Source: Duganella sp.
Lineage (GTDB): Bacteria > Pseudomonadota > Gammaproteobacteria > Burkholderiales > Burkholderiaceae_D
Assembly: GCA_026225475.1 (NCBI GenBank)
Contig: JAMFSU010000140.1
Coordinates: 1 to 63,729, forward strand
Direction: 5' to 3'
DNA length: 63,729 nt
The notes below the pieces were generated by a model that was given only the letters and a program-made list of their open reading frames with translations, did no database searches and was not told the origin of the DNA. Position 1 is the stretch's first letter; each line of letters starts with the position of its first letter. Below, piece after piece: positions 44,464-53,815 of the stretch. The translations under genes were made by a program, and so were the position numbers.

Positions 44464-46820
44464 GGGATCACATCGAAAGAAATTGTGCTTTCGAATCTGA
44501 AATTTACGACACTGTCGGTAATAATCAAGGGAATGTATTGCTTTTCAAGGCACAGCGGGCAGAAAACCCGTTTCGTATGCTCTTTGACAATCGACCTCAT
44601 TCCAGTCCGAGTATTGACGAGCGAGGCATCGCCGACGGATTGAATCTGGCGGCAGATATCTGGACGGTCGGCATCAAGCCGTTGATTGGCAATTTGGTTG
44701 CGCAAAGTTTTAGAAGGGAGCACTACAAAAACCAAGGTGACAAAATCTGTGCGGACAGACAGAATCATCTTAGCCTGGCGGAGATATCCGGCTTTCTCGA
44801 TGTGAGTGGACTGCAGTTCCAGCATCGTAACGTCAGGCTCCAGCCTAGGCCGCAAGAACTGCTGGCAACAAGACCGCTGACGAACAGAGCCAGTTATTTT
44901 GCGCGCAATAGAAAAACGGGCGTGCAGCGTGAATTACTGCTCCAGGTGGTCGGTTCGGGGACGCGTGCTGATCATGGCAGCGAGATATTGATCAGGAAAA
45001 ATGCCAATGGCGAGTTCATGACCCATCATCCAAATGCGCATAAGCCAGAGTTGCTGAAAAGGCGGGTGATTGTCGATGAAACAGCAGGGAGTTGGCGCTA
45101 CGCGGATAGTTTCGATCAGAGCGCGTTGAATGTGGAAATGCAGCAAGGGAAGAATTTCATTGATCTCTACGGAAATAAATACGAATTGCAGATGCGCGCC
45201 AAGCAGCAGTACGAAATCGTCGTCGAAAGTGGTACTGGGATCAAGCAATATCATCCAGTCTACATGGAGCCTTTGTCGCAAACCTGGCATCTCAAAACGC
45301 AAAACCATAAAGAGGTTTTCAATCAGAAACACAATCGCATCATAGACCGCCTCAAGCTTGTCGTAGATCCCAATAACAATTACTACGCAACCGACAATCT
45401 GTCTTCGGCCTATTACGGCGAGGGGAAGATATTTGAAGTGAGGCCGCGTGGACAAGATATTCGGACCAGCCCGCCGTTGTACACGGCAGTAGAAATCCGT
45501 GGAGAACTGGTGCCGGTAAAGACGTCGGTGGTTCCCGGTCATGGCGTGCGCTACGATGCGTATCGTCTCAACGCTGCAAGTAAGACAACCCATCCCATAG
45601 AATGGGACGGCAATCGCTGGATTTTCGAGAGCCCCACATCTGCGCATGTTTCCCAACGCTTGGGCAAGGCAATTACGCCCGATAGGTATTCCAGTCAGCT
45701 CAATGTCATGCAGCTATCCGCGCCTGACCATCAGGGTGTGCGCTGGACCGCGCATGGCGATGGCTTTTTAAAGATCAAAAAACATTACGTCAACATAAAA
45801 AAATTAAATGCGAACCGATTTTTGGTCCCTTCAAAAACAGGGAAGTCGACTCTGTATTTGCGTTACAAGGGTAATCAGTTTGAACTTGAAAATTTTTCTG
45901 AGAGAATGTCAAATCTCTTGTCTGTGGGGTTGAGCGGAGTAACAAAAAAAGAGACGGCGCAACAATATCTATCACGCTTGCCAGGGTACGGTAATGACCG
46001 TGCGCGTCTATTGCTGGAGCAATATCGTTTTCCAACCGACGACTTGACCCGTATATTTGTCAGGAATATCGAACTCAAGAACGAAGTTCCGATGTGGGCA
46101 AATAAGTACAAAAAAGAAAATGTCTTGGGAGAAAGTTCGGCCGCCGGGCGTCAAGGCAGCGCGGCCAGTTCAAGGCAGTCGTTTACGGTTCTTTCACCAG
46201 ATAACCCGGTCGACAAAATCGCGCTCAGATTGGGGACGAAAATTGGCGAAGGAGAGTTTGCCACGGTGTTTCTCGATGACGGGAACCCTTCTTACGTCAT
46301 TAAAAAATACAAAACGAACCGGCCCGATCAAAAAAGATTGGCCGATAAAGAAGCGGATGCATTTCGCAAATACTACGGTGACGATTCGGCCAAAGTCTAT
46401 GTCGATGAGAAAGGCGTTGTTTATGTCCAAATGTTTAAGGTGCCCGGTAAACCATTGACGGCAGTGCCAGAGAATTCGCTTCCCCCTGACGCGCCAGAAA
46501 GGTTTGTTGATATGCTGGAGAGACTCAATACAGCGGGCATCATTCATAGTGACATCCATGCTGACAATATCATGTGGGATGCATCGACAAACGCGTTCTA
46601 TCCTATCGATATATCTGGCACAAAAGAGGCTTATTTTAAAAACAACCGTGACGGTAAAGCTTCGCACAATCGAAGAGGCGAGGAACAGTGGGACGCCATC
46701 CTCGATGAAATCTATCAAAAAATGCCTACGGAAACGGAGCTAGAGGTTGATCGTGCGGGACTTCATCGCAACCCGAAATCTGGTGCCGCGCCAGGTTCGT
46801 CTGGCCAGCGCGTGAGTTAA
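44460..46820 (+). CDS. Large protein with C-terminal effector-type protein kinase domain
   Basis: The 786-residue frame opens at GTG 44460 in the stop of the previous gene. Residues about 1-570 are of unknown type, with repeated beta-rich segments (such as GNKYELQMRAKQQYEIVVES). Residues about 590-760 form a kinase: glycine loop GEGEFATVF (596-604), lysines 615-616 in VIKKYK, catalytic loop HSDIHADN (696-703, with Asp 698 and Asn 703) and metal Asp 717 in PIDISG. This is the compact kinase form seen in secreted effectors such as OspG/NleH; no secretion system is in the window. GC is lower than around. Convergent with fnr, sharing bases at the stop. Confidence 0.65.
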   Translation: MRDHIERNCAFESEIYDTVGNNQGNVLLFKAQRAENPFRMLFDNRPHSSPSIDERGIADGLNLAADIWTVGIKPLIGNLVAQSFRREHYKNQGDKICADRQNHLSLAEISGFLDVSGLQFQHRNVRLQPRPQELLATRPLTNRASYFARNRKTGVQRELLLQVVGSGTRADHGSEILIRKNANGEFMTHHPNAHKPELLKRRVIVDETAGSWRYADSFDQSALNVEMQQGKNFIDLYGNKYELQMRAKQQYEIVVESGTGIKQYHPVYMEPLSQTWHLKTQNHKEVFNQKHNRIIDRLKLVVDPNNNYYATDNLSSAYYGEGKIFEVRPRGQDIRTSPPLYTAVEIRGELVPVKTSVVPGHGVRYDAYRLNAASKTTHPIEWDGNRWIFESPTSAHVSQRLGKAITPDRYSSQLNVMQLSAPDHQGVRWTAHGDGFLKIKKHYVNIKKLNANRFLVPSKTGKSTLYLRYKGNQFELENFSERMSNLLSVGLSGVTKKETAQQYLSRLPGYGNDRARLLLEQYRFPTDDLTRIFVRNIELKNEVPMWANKYKKENVLGESSAAGRQGSAASSRQSFTVLSPDNPVDKIALRLGTKIGEGEFATVFLDDGNPSYVIKKYKTNRPDQKRLADKEADAFRKYYGDDSAKVYVDEKGVVYVQMFKVPGKPLTAVPENSLPPDAPERFVDMLERLNTAGIIHSDIHADNIMWDASTNAFYPIDISGTKEAYFKNNRDGKASHNRRGEEQWDAILDEIYQKMPTETELEVDRAGLHRNPKSGAAPGSSGQRVS

Positions 46821-47575
46821 TCGAGCGGGCAAGTTTCGGTGCCGGCGGCCAGCGCCTTGAGCCGCGCCGGCTCGATCAGCCGAATTTCGCGCTTGTCGAC
46901 TTGCATCCAGCCGAGCTTTTTGAAGCGCGATACCAGCCGGCTGATACTTTCGATGGTCAGGCCCAGATAATTACCAATATCTTCGCGCGACATGCGCAAC
47001 TGAAAACTGGTCGATGAATAGCCGCGCACGGCATAGCGCGATGATAAATTGACCAGGAAGGCAGCAAAACGCTGTTCAGCGCGCATATTGCCGAGCAACA
47101 GCATGGCATTTTGCTCGCGCGTGATTTCCTGGCTCATCATGCGATGGAAGTGGCGCAACAGCATGGGGATGACACCGAACAGTTCTTCCAGCCGTTGAAA
47201 TGGAATTTCGCAGACTTCGCTGTCTTCCAGTGCCGCTACGTCGCAGTGATGGCGGTCGGTGCTGATGGCGTCCATGCCCATCAACTCGCCGGCCATCTGG
47301 AAGCCGGTAATCTGTTGTTCGCCGCCTGGATTGAGCTGGTAAGTCTTGAAATGCCCGAGCCGGATTGCATACAGATTGCGGAAGGGATCGTCCATCCGAT
47401 ACAGGCTTTCGCCGCGGGCAATACGACGCCGACGGCCGATGATCTCGTCAAGCCGGCTCATGTCATTGTCATTTAGCCCCATCGGCAGACATAACTGGTG
47501 CATGCTGCAATTGACACAACTGGTTTTCATCGCCTGCAAATCGGTGGTTCGCGGTATTAGGTGCAGCTCGCTCAT
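46817..47575 (-). CDS. fnr: Oxygen-sensing regulator FNR
   Basis: The 252-residue CRP-family activator binds a [4Fe-4S] cluster with Cys 20, 23, 29 and 122, the same numbering as in E. coli FNR, which supports the start at MSELHLIP. The cyclic-nucleotide-like beta roll is followed by the DNA helix LTIESISRLVSRF. A perfect FNR box upstream (47687-47700) suggests self-control. It likely activates hemN and ompW in this window. Confidence 0.93.
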   Translation of the reverse strand: MSELHLIPRTTDLQAMKTSCVNCSMHQLCLPMGLNDNDMSRLDEIIGRRRRIARGESLYRMDDPFRNLYAIRLGHFKTYQLNPGGEQQITGFQMAGELMGMDAISTDRHHCDVAALEDSEVCEIPFQRLEELFGVIPMLLRHFHRMMSQEITREQNAMLLLGNMRAEQRFAAFLVNLSSRYAVRGYSSTSFQLRMSREDIGNYLGLTIESISRLVSRFKKLGWMQVDKREIRLIEPARLKALAAGTETCPLD

Positions 47576-47686
47576 GACAGTAGAGCGCGCAAACGCCCGC
47601 CCGGAAGGTTGTTTGCGCCAATATAGCGCAGCCGCTGTGCAGATAGGCGCCGCAGTTGCCGGTTTCGCGGGTTTTCTGCGCCATCC

Positions 47687-47700
47687 TTGATCTGGATCAA
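47687..47700. promoter_or_regulatory. FNR box upstream of fnr
   Basis: TTGAT-CTGG-ATCAA is a perfect FNR site about 112 bases before the fnr start. No good -10 is seen at the class II distance in either direction, so it may be repressive or used from elsewhere. Confidence 0.7.
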
Positions 47701-47900
47701 TTGCACGATGATTGCAGCAAGAAAACTTGGTCAATTGCGCGATGAAATCTTTTGTTTCTAGCGCAGTTGTTGCAATTCCGGGAAACACACCATCAACAGA
47801 ATTTTTTTATATTCGACTGGACTTCCTTGTCCCGGCCAGGAAGCTGCGCGTCATCGCCAATGTTGCCAGCGATGACGTGTCGAAACCAGAATGCGCAGTA

Positions 47901-48027
47901 TCAGCCCGGCGTGGCGAAACGTACTGCCTGGCGCGCCAGCAGGCGCCATTGACCAGCATTCTTCTGCCATACCATCAATATTCTCAATGGCACCTCACAG
48001 GCTGATCCAGTTTTTACGTAACATCAT
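47901..48027 (-). pseudogene. Remnant of a SnoaL/DUF4440-like gene
   Basis: After AAGGAGATAA the start ATGATG (48027) encodes only MMLRKNWISL before a TGA at 47995. Just beyond, another frame reads VPLRILMVWQKNAGQWRLLARQAVRFATPG (given here in parts), the end typical of SnoaL-like small proteins (W-K-GQWRLLARQ). The middle is gone. It follows kdgD on the same strand, so it may once have been an operon partner; that is inference. Confidence 0.6.
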
Positions 48028-48065
48028 TTATCTCCTTGTAATGATCGGTTTGGGTCGGATCGCAA

Positions 48066-48977
48066 TTATTGCGGGCCGAGTTTATCGATCAACACGCGCA
48101 GCGCTTCGCATTCGGCCTCATTGAGGTCGGTCAGCGGTGCACGCACCGGACCGGCATCATGACCGACCAGGCGAGCGCCGGCCTTGACGATACTGACGGC
48201 GTAACCTTGCATGCGATTGCGGATTTCCAGATAAGGCATGAAGAATTCGCGCAACAAATGATGCTGAGTGGCCAGATCGTCGGCCACCACGGCATGGTAG
48301 AAGTCCATTGCAGTCTTGGGGATGAAATTGAATACCGCCGATGAATATACCGGTGTGCCCAGCGCCTTGTAGGCGGCGGCATACACTTCCGCGGTCGGCA
48401 AGCCGCCTAGATAAGCAAAACGGTCGCCCATCTTCATATAAATCGACGACATCAGTTCGATATCGCCAATGCCGTCCTTGAAGCCGACCAGGTTAGGGCA
48501 GCGCTCGGCCAGTTTGGCCAGGGTCGCCGGTAGCAACCGGCATTGCCCACGGTTATAAACGATGACGCCGAACTTGACGCTCTTACAGACCGCTTCGATA
48601 TGTGCCGCCAAACCATCCTGGCTCGCTTCGGTGAGGTAATGCGGCAGCAGCAGAATACCGTGCGCGCCAGCCTTTTCAGCCGCTTGTGCGCAATCGATGG
48701 CGAAACGGGTAGGGCCACCGGCGCCGGCAATGATGGGCACCTTGCCGCGGCAGGTATCGACTGCGGTTTGAATGATGCCGGGGTACTCCTGGCCGCTCAG
48801 CGAAAAGAACTCACCCGTGCCGCCGGCGGCGAACAGGGCGCTGGCACCATAAGGCGCGAGCCACTCCAGACGCGCGATGTAGCCGCGCCGATCGAAGTCG
48901 CCGTTGCTGTCGAAATCGGTTAAGGGAAACGAAAGCAGGCCGGAGCCCATGATGGATTTAAGTTCTTGTGGCGTCAT
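48066..48977 (-). CDS. kdgD: 5-dehydro-4-deoxyglucarate dehydratase
   Basis: The 303-residue enzyme is a DHDPS/NAL-type class I aldolase fold protein that converts 5-keto-4-deoxyglucarate to 2-oxoglutarate semialdehyde, CO2 and water. Schiff-base Lys 167 lies in [11 protein letters not shown] and Tyr 141 in [16 protein letters not shown] is the substrate loop. It faces udh across an AT-rich control region. The pair gives the last and first steps of uronate oxidation; the dehydratase and lactone enzymes are not in this window. Confidence 0.9.
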   Translation of the reverse strand: MTPQELKSIMGSGLLSFPLTDFDSNGDFDRRGYIARLEWLAPYGASALFAAGGTGEFFSLSGQEYPGIIQTAVDTCRGKVPIIAGAGGPTRFAIDCAQAAEKAGAHGILLLPHYLTEASQDGLAAHIEAVCKSVKFGVIVYNRGQCRLLPATLAKLAERCPNLVGFKDGIGDIELMSSIYMKMGDRFAYLGGLPTAEVYAAAYKALGTPVYSSAVFNFIPKTAMDFYHAVVADDLATQHHLLREFFMPYLEIRNRMQGYAVSIVKAGARLVGHDAGPVRAPLTDLNEAECEALRVLIDKLGPQ

Positions 48978-49452
48978 GATGGCAGTAGGTGGGTGAAGAA
49001 AGGGTCTCGTGCTTATTTTGAATTAATTGTTGTCGGTCATCATACAATGCGTTTTTTTGATTTACCAGTCACGAAACCAATTTCAGACTATTGAATTCGT
49101 GTTTCGGCGGTTGTGCATGGCGTAATGATGCACTGCGATTCTGGTTGTGTTGCGCAGTGATATTTCTGTATATTTCACATTAAATTAATTCTTTAATTAA
49201 TTGATTATCATCAAGTTATAATTATTTTTCTTGTGAAATAATTTTTTTGGTCGCTTCTTTGTTGGGGCCTTGACGGTACTTGCTTTGATGCAATGCAATG
49301 AAAAATATTTAGCATCCTGCTCGCACTTCGTTTGACAATTAATTAGAGCGGAGTCGATAATCGTCGCCACGTTATAAGACAACGTAACACCTCTATTACG
49401 CGGGAGACATGCATAGGCATGCTCCTGCATCCTCACTGGAAAATGTTCAGTC
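48978..49452. promoter_or_regulatory. Divergent kdgD/udh control region
   Basis: About 475 bases, very AT-rich at 49180-49250. Several dyads are visible: ATTGT (49026-49030)/ACAAT (49044-49048), CACGAA (49070-49075)/TTCGTG (49096-49101), and GTGCAT (49114-49119)/ATGCAC (49129-49134). These could bind a GntR- or LysR-type regulator and nucleoid proteins. No regulator gene is adjacent, and no small gene is convincing here. Confidence 0.4.
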
Positions 49453-50301
49453 ATGGTCGATCAAGCCCCGCAGGCAATACCTTCGCACTCCTTTCAAAAA
49501 TTTGGCCGACTGTTGCTCACCGGTGCTGCCGGTGGCCTGGGCAAGGTCTTGCGTCCGCGCATGGCAGCATTTGCCGAGATTGTGCGGGTGTCCGACCTGG
49601 CCCGTGCCTTGCCTGCCGACGGTGCGCCACATGAAGAAGTCCAAGCTTGCGACCTGGCTGATCGCGCCGCTATGGACGCATTGATTCAAGGTTGCGATGC
49701 CATTGTGCATCTGGGTGGGGTTTCGGTGGAGCGGCCGTTCGAGGAAATACTGGAAGCCAATATCAAAGGTATTTTCAATGTCTATGAAGCGGCGCGCCGG
49801 CACGCTGTCAAGCGCGTTGTGTTCGCCAGTTCCAACCATGTGACCGGTTTTTATCGGCAGGATGAAAAAATCGATGCCCGTGATTTGCGCCGTCCCGATG
49901 GTTACTACGGCTTGTCCAAGTCCTACGGCGAAGACATGGCGCAATTCCATTATGACCGCTATGGCATCGAAACCGTCAGCATCCGTATCGGCGGCGCGCT
50001 GCCGGAACCCGCCAACCGGCGCCTGCTGGCCAGCTGGCTCAGCCATGACGATCTGACTGAACTAATCCGCTGCAGTTTGTTTACCCCTAATGTCGGTCAT
50101 ACCGTGGTGTTTGGCATGTCCGATAATCCCGCTGCCTGGTGGAATAATCGCTATGCCGCCCATCTGGGCTACCAGCCGCGCGACAGTGCCGAAACCTATC
50201 GCACCAAAGTTGAACAGCAGCCGATGCCGGCCGCCGACGATCCGATTTTGGTCTATCAAGGTGGCGTCTTCACGGCAACCGGACCATTCGATCCTCAATA
50301 A
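49453..50301 (+). CDS. udh: NAD-dependent uronate dehydrogenase
   Basis: The 282-residue short-chain dehydrogenase/reductase has GAAGGLG (24-30) for NAD and catalytic YxxxK (Tyr 152, Lys 156 in GYYGLSKSYGED). NHVTGFYR and WWNNRYAAHLGY are typical of uronate dehydrogenases, which oxidise galacturonate or glucuronate to aldarolactone. Divergent kdgD supports the pathway. Confidence 0.88.
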   Translation: MVDQAPQAIPSHSFQKFGRLLLTGAAGGLGKVLRPRMAAFAEIVRVSDLARALPADGAPHEEVQACDLADRAAMDALIQGCDAIVHLGGVSVERPFEEILEANIKGIFNVYEAARRHAVKRVVFASSNHVTGFYRQDEKIDARDLRRPDGYYGLSKSYGEDMAQFHYDRYGIETVSIRIGGALPEPANRRLLASWLSHDDLTELIRCSLFTPNVGHTVVFGMSDNPAAWWNNRYAAHLGYQPRDSAETYRTKVEQQPMPAADDPILVYQGGVFTATGPFDPQ

Positions 50302-50771
50302 GTACTAACCACAGACCTGACCGTAAAAATACCTTAGCGTAGTATCTGTCAGTAAATTGTATGTTATCGTACATCCGTGCGTGTGAGACCTGCCCAAGGC
50401 AGGTAAACCGCAGCAAGAAATGCAAAAAAGTAGAACAAGCGGAGCAAGCAAGGGCTGGTAGTTGTACAGCCAACTTCAATCACAATGGCGGCAGGAGACA
50501 AGCAATGCCGCCGGTGGTGAAGGAGCACGGAGACGGTAGTCATGAGGGTGAACGCACAGTAAGCAAAAACAATAAGCACCGCAGGCACATGTTGTACTGA
50601 CTGATGCCAGCAGGCGCGCGCAGGGGCTGATAGCCTCACGCCAGGCAGCGTTGGACGGGCGGGCCAGATGGCGCGCCGCTGAACGCTCGGGACGGTTGCG
50701 TTGCCCGTATTCTTCATTGACATTACCTCGCCGAACAGAATGAATCGCCATTTATAAAGGCATCAATCGGC
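50302..50771. other. Intergenic region, no supported gene
   Basis: About 470 bases before the ABC transporter genes. Minus-strand frames of about 90-119 residues occur and contain hydrophobic runs, but the plus strand is purine-rich, which alone creates such runs in the complement. No ribosome binding site or known domain supports a gene. A weak AAAGG stands before the permease start. Confidence 0.4.
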
Positions 50772-51545
50772 ATGGATTTCTCACTTAATTTTGCGCCTCT
50801 CGTCCCATACTGGCCGGTGTTTCTGACCGGTGCCTGGTTGACGCTGAAAATGACCACGGTGGCCATCGTGATCGGCGTGTCGATCGGCATATTGATCGCG
50901 TTTCTCAAGCGCGGCAGCAACCGTTTCGTCGCCAAAGCCTGTACGGCTTACATTGAAGGCGTGCGCAATACGCCGTTCCTAGTGCAGATTTTTTTGCTGT
51001 ATTTCGGTCTGGCGAGCCTGGGTATTCACATGGCGACGTTTGTGGCAGCCGTGCTGGCGATGATCATCAATATTGCAGCCTATGCCGCTGAAATTATTCG
51101 AGCCGGTTTGGAATCGGTACCACGCGGTCAGATCGAGGCGGCTGAGTGCCTTGGCCTGTCGCGCTGGCGCATTTCGTGGCATGTGATGCTACAACCTTCT
51201 ATCGAACGCGTGTATCCGGCGCTGACCAGTCAGTTTCTGCTGATGATGCAGGCGTCGGCGATGGCTTCGCAGATTTCGGCCGAGGAATTGACGGCAATTG
51301 CCAATACCGTGCAGTCCGATACGTTCCGCTCGCTGGAAACCTATATCGTGGTCGCGGGCTTGTATCTGGCGCTGTCGATTCTGGTCAAACTGCTGGCCTG
51401 GGGCTTCGGTGAGTATTTGTTCAAACGCCGCCGCGTCATTCGGCGCGCAGTGGCCGAAGCGGCCCGGCGTCGACCTGCAACGGTCATGCCTGGAGTCAAA
51501 CCGCCTATCACCAGTATCAAGATCGAGCAAGGGAGCGCATCATGA
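50772..51545 (+). CDS. Amino-acid-type ABC transporter permease
   Basis: The 257-residue protein of the HisM/GlnP group has about five membrane segments and the EAA loop GQIEAAECLGLSRWRISWHVMLQPS. Its stop overlaps the next permease start (ATGA). Family substrates are polar amino acids and similar compounds. The neighbouring uronate genes could hint at an unusual substrate, but this is unproven. Confidence 0.9.
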   Translation: MDFSLNFAPLVPYWPVFLTGAWLTLKMTTVAIVIGVSIGILIAFLKRGSNRFVAKACTAYIEGVRNTPFLVQIFLLYFGLASLGIHMATFVAAVLAMIINIAAYAAEIIRAGLESVPRGQIEAAECLGLSRWRISWHVMLQPSIERVYPALTSQFLLMMQASAMASQISAEELTAIANTVQSDTFRSLETYIVVAGLYLALSILVKLLAWGFGEYLFKRRRVIRRAVAEAARRRPATVMPGVKPPITSIKIEQGSAS

Positions 51546-52195
51546 TGGGCAGCTTTTCGTGGGCGCATTTCTTTTATCTGGTGCAATCGATCTGGTGGAC
51601 CTTGGTCTTGTCGGGGCTGGCTTTCGTGCTGGGCAGCATTGGCGGTTTCGCCGTGTTGCTGGGGCGGATTTCACCGCGTGCTTGGTTGCGGATTCCGACG
51701 CTGATTTATATCGAATGCATACAGGGCATTCCTCTGCTGATTCTGTTGTTCATTGTCTATTTTGGCCTGTCGGTGTATGGCTTTGCCTTGCCAGCACTGG
51801 TGGCAGCCGGTTTGGCAATGATGGTCTATACCAGCGCTTACCTTGGGGATATCTGGCGCGGCTGCGTCGAGGCCATGCCCAAGCCGCAATGGGAAGCCGC
51901 CGAGTGCCTGTCGCTGACGCGCTGGCAGACGCTGCGTCTGGTGATCATTCCGCAAGCGTTCCGTTTATCGTTGCCACCGACCGTCGGGTTCATGGTGCAG
52001 GTCATCAAAATGACTTCGCTGGCCTCAGTGATCGGCTTCATTGAGCTGACCCGCGCCGGCCAGATCATCAACAACTCAATTTTTCAGCCGTTCCTGATCT
52101 TCAGTCTGGTCGGGGTGTTCTATTTCTTGCTGTGTTACCCGCTCTCGCGCTGGAGTGAATCGATGGAGAATAAGCTCAATGTCAGCAATCGTTAA
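51542..52195 (+). CDS. Amino-acid-type ABC transporter permease (second subunit)
   Basis: The 217-residue permease has the EAA loop PQWEAAECLSLTRWQTLRLVIIPQAF and about five membrane segments, pairing with the first permease. It begins in that gene's stop and overlaps the ATPase start by 17 bases. It completes the transport channel. Confidence 0.9.
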   Translation: MMGSFSWAHFFYLVQSIWWTLVLSGLAFVLGSIGGFAVLLGRISPRAWLRIPTLIYIECIQGIPLLILLFIVYFGLSVYGFALPALVAAGLAMMVYTSAYLGDIWRGCVEAMPKPQWEAAECLSLTRWQTLRLVIIPQAFRLSLPPTVGFMVQVIKMTSLASVIGFIELTRAGQIINNSIFQPFLIFSLVGVFYFLLCYPLSRWSESMENKLNVSNR

Positions 52196-52907
52196 ACTGG
52201 ATCAAATCTACAAAAGCTTCGGCGCCAACCAGGTTCTGAAGGGCGTTTCATTTGAAGTCGAGAAGGGCGAGATGATCGCCATCATCGGTGCCAGCGGCTC
52301 CGGCAAGAGCACTGCCTTGCGCTGTATCGACCGGCTGGAAAAAGTGGATGCCGGCACCATCGAAGTGTGTGGCATGCGTGTTGACGACCCGCAGGTCGAT
52401 CTACACCGGCTGCGCCAGGAAGTGGGCATCGTGTTTCAGAGCTATAACCTGTTCCCGCACCTGACCGTACAGGAAAACATCATGCTGGCTTTGCGCCATG
52501 TCAAGCAGCAGCCGCGTGCGCAAGCACTGAGCGTGTCGATGGCGGCGCTGCAACAGGTCGGTCTGGGCGACAAGGCCGGCGCTTATCCGGAACAATTGTC
52601 CGGCGGCCAACAGCAGCGCGTGGCAATTGCCCGTTCGCTGGCGATGGCGCCCAAAGTGATGCTGTTCGATGAAGTGACGTCAGCGCTTGATCCACAACTG
52701 ACCGGCGAAGTGCTGCGCGTAATGGAAGACCTCGCCGCCGCCGGCATGACCATGCTGCTGGTGACGCACGAAATGGCATTCGCCAAGCGCGTCGCCGATC
52801 GCATCATCTACATGCATCAAGGGACAGTCTGGGAAGTCGGCCCCGGCAGCATGCTGGACAATCCGCAAACGCCCGAATTGCGGACCTTCCTCAACAACGG
52901 CTTATAG
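52179..52907 (+). CDS. Amino-acid-type ABC transporter ATPase
   Basis: The 242-residue ATPase has Walker A GASGSGKST, signature LSGGQQQR, Walker B VMLFDEVTSALDP and switch His in LVTHEMAFA, like GlnQ/HisP. The start at ATG 52179 follows GGAG and lies within the permease gene. It drives the two permeases. Confidence 0.93.
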   Translation: MSAIVKLDQIYKSFGANQVLKGVSFEVEKGEMIAIIGASGSGKSTALRCIDRLEKVDAGTIEVCGMRVDDPQVDLHRLRQEVGIVFQSYNLFPHLTVQENIMLALRHVKQQPRAQALSVSMAALQQVGLGDKAGAYPEQLSGGQQQRVAIARSLAMAPKVMLFDEVTSALDPQLTGEVLRVMEDLAAAGMTMLLVTHEMAFAKRVADRIIYMHQGTVWEVGPGSMLDNPQTPELRTFLNNGL

Positions 52908-52965
52908 CATCGCGTTTTCATTCGTTTCAACCTTGTAATAACAATCACCACATAAGGAGACTTGC

Positions 52966-53760
52966 ATGACATTGAAACCACTTTTTGCACGCACCTGCCT
53001 GGCAGCCCTGCTCAGCGTCGGTCTGGCCCATGCTGCGATGGCTGATCAATTGGACGATATCAAGAAAGCCGGCAAAGTCCGGGTCGCCATCGCCATGGGT
53101 TCCCCCTTGTTCAGCTTTGTCGACGCCAATATGAAATCGACCGGTTCCGACGTCGAAACTGCCGAACTGTTTGCCAAGGATCTTGGTGTCAAGCTGGAAA
53201 TCGTACCGGTGACCAATGCCGCGCGCATACCGACACTGCAGGCCAATCGTGCCGATGTCGTGATTGCCGATCTGTCGATCACGCCAGAACGCGCCAAAGT
53301 GATCGATTTTTCGATTCCCTATGCCGTGATCACCATCATCGTCGGTGGTCCCAAGAACATCCAGATCAAGGATTACAGCGACCTCAACGGCAAACGCATC
53401 GGACTCACGCGCGCCACCGTCAACGACACGATTACGACACAATTGGGCAAAGGCGCAGAAATTGTGCGCTATGAAGATGACGCCACCCTGATTACCTCCA
53501 TGGTGACTGGTCAGATCGAGATTTTCTCGAGCACTCCATCGAACCTGGGTGAAATGATCAAGCGTGCACCGGAAAAGAATCTTGAATTGAAATTCGCGCA
53601 AAAGGATTTTGATCTTGGTATTGCTCTCAACCAAAATCAACCACGGCTCAAGGAATGGATCAATAGCTGGGTCCTGGCCAACCATCGCAATGGCAAGCTC
53701 GATGCGATCTACATGAAGTTCCATGGACGCCATTTGCCAGCGGCTGTCGCCAAGCAATAA
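52966..53760 (+). CDS. Amino-acid-type ABC transporter binding protein
   Basis: The 264-residue periplasmic protein has a signal peptide ending HAAMA|DQLDD and the SBP family-3 fold (LDDIKKAGKVRVAIAMGSP, RADVVIADLSITPERA). AAGGAGA precedes ATG 52966. A strong terminator follows at 53788-53815. Ligand unknown. Confidence 0.9.
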   Translation: MTLKPLFARTCLAALLSVGLAHAAMADQLDDIKKAGKVRVAIAMGSPLFSFVDANMKSTGSDVETAELFAKDLGVKLEIVPVTNAARIPTLQANRADVVIADLSITPERAKVIDFSIPYAVITIIVGGPKNIQIKDYSDLNGKRIGLTRATVNDTITTQLGKGAEIVRYEDDATLITSMVTGQIEIFSSTPSNLGEMIKRAPEKNLELKFAQKDFDLGIALNQNQPRLKEWINSWVLANHRNGKLDAIYMKFHGRHLPAAVAKQ

Positions 53761-53787
53761 ACGATAAGTAGCAGGGGAAGACAAGCA

Positions 53788-53815
53788 GGGCCGCTGACAA
53801 CAGCGGCCCTTTTTT
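53788..53815 (+). terminator. Rho-independent terminator of the ABC operon
   Basis: GGGCCGCT and AGCGGCCC pair in an 8-bp stem with a 6-base loop, followed by TTTTTT. It ends at the stop of the convergent NlpC/P60 gene, whose transcription it may also terminate. Confidence 0.9.

Noticed and set aside
47712..48005. Plus-strand frame of 97 residues
   Set aside because: Overlaps the SnoaL-like remnant on the other strand and has no known domain.
49197..49454. Minus-strand frame of 85 residues in the kdgD/udh gap
   Set aside because: Lies in AT-rich control sequence, is Lys/Asn-rich at the end and lacks a ribosome site.
50364..50723. Minus-strand frame of 119 residues with hydrophobic runs
   Set aside because: No ribosome site or family match; the purine-rich opposite strand explains the hydrophobic runs.
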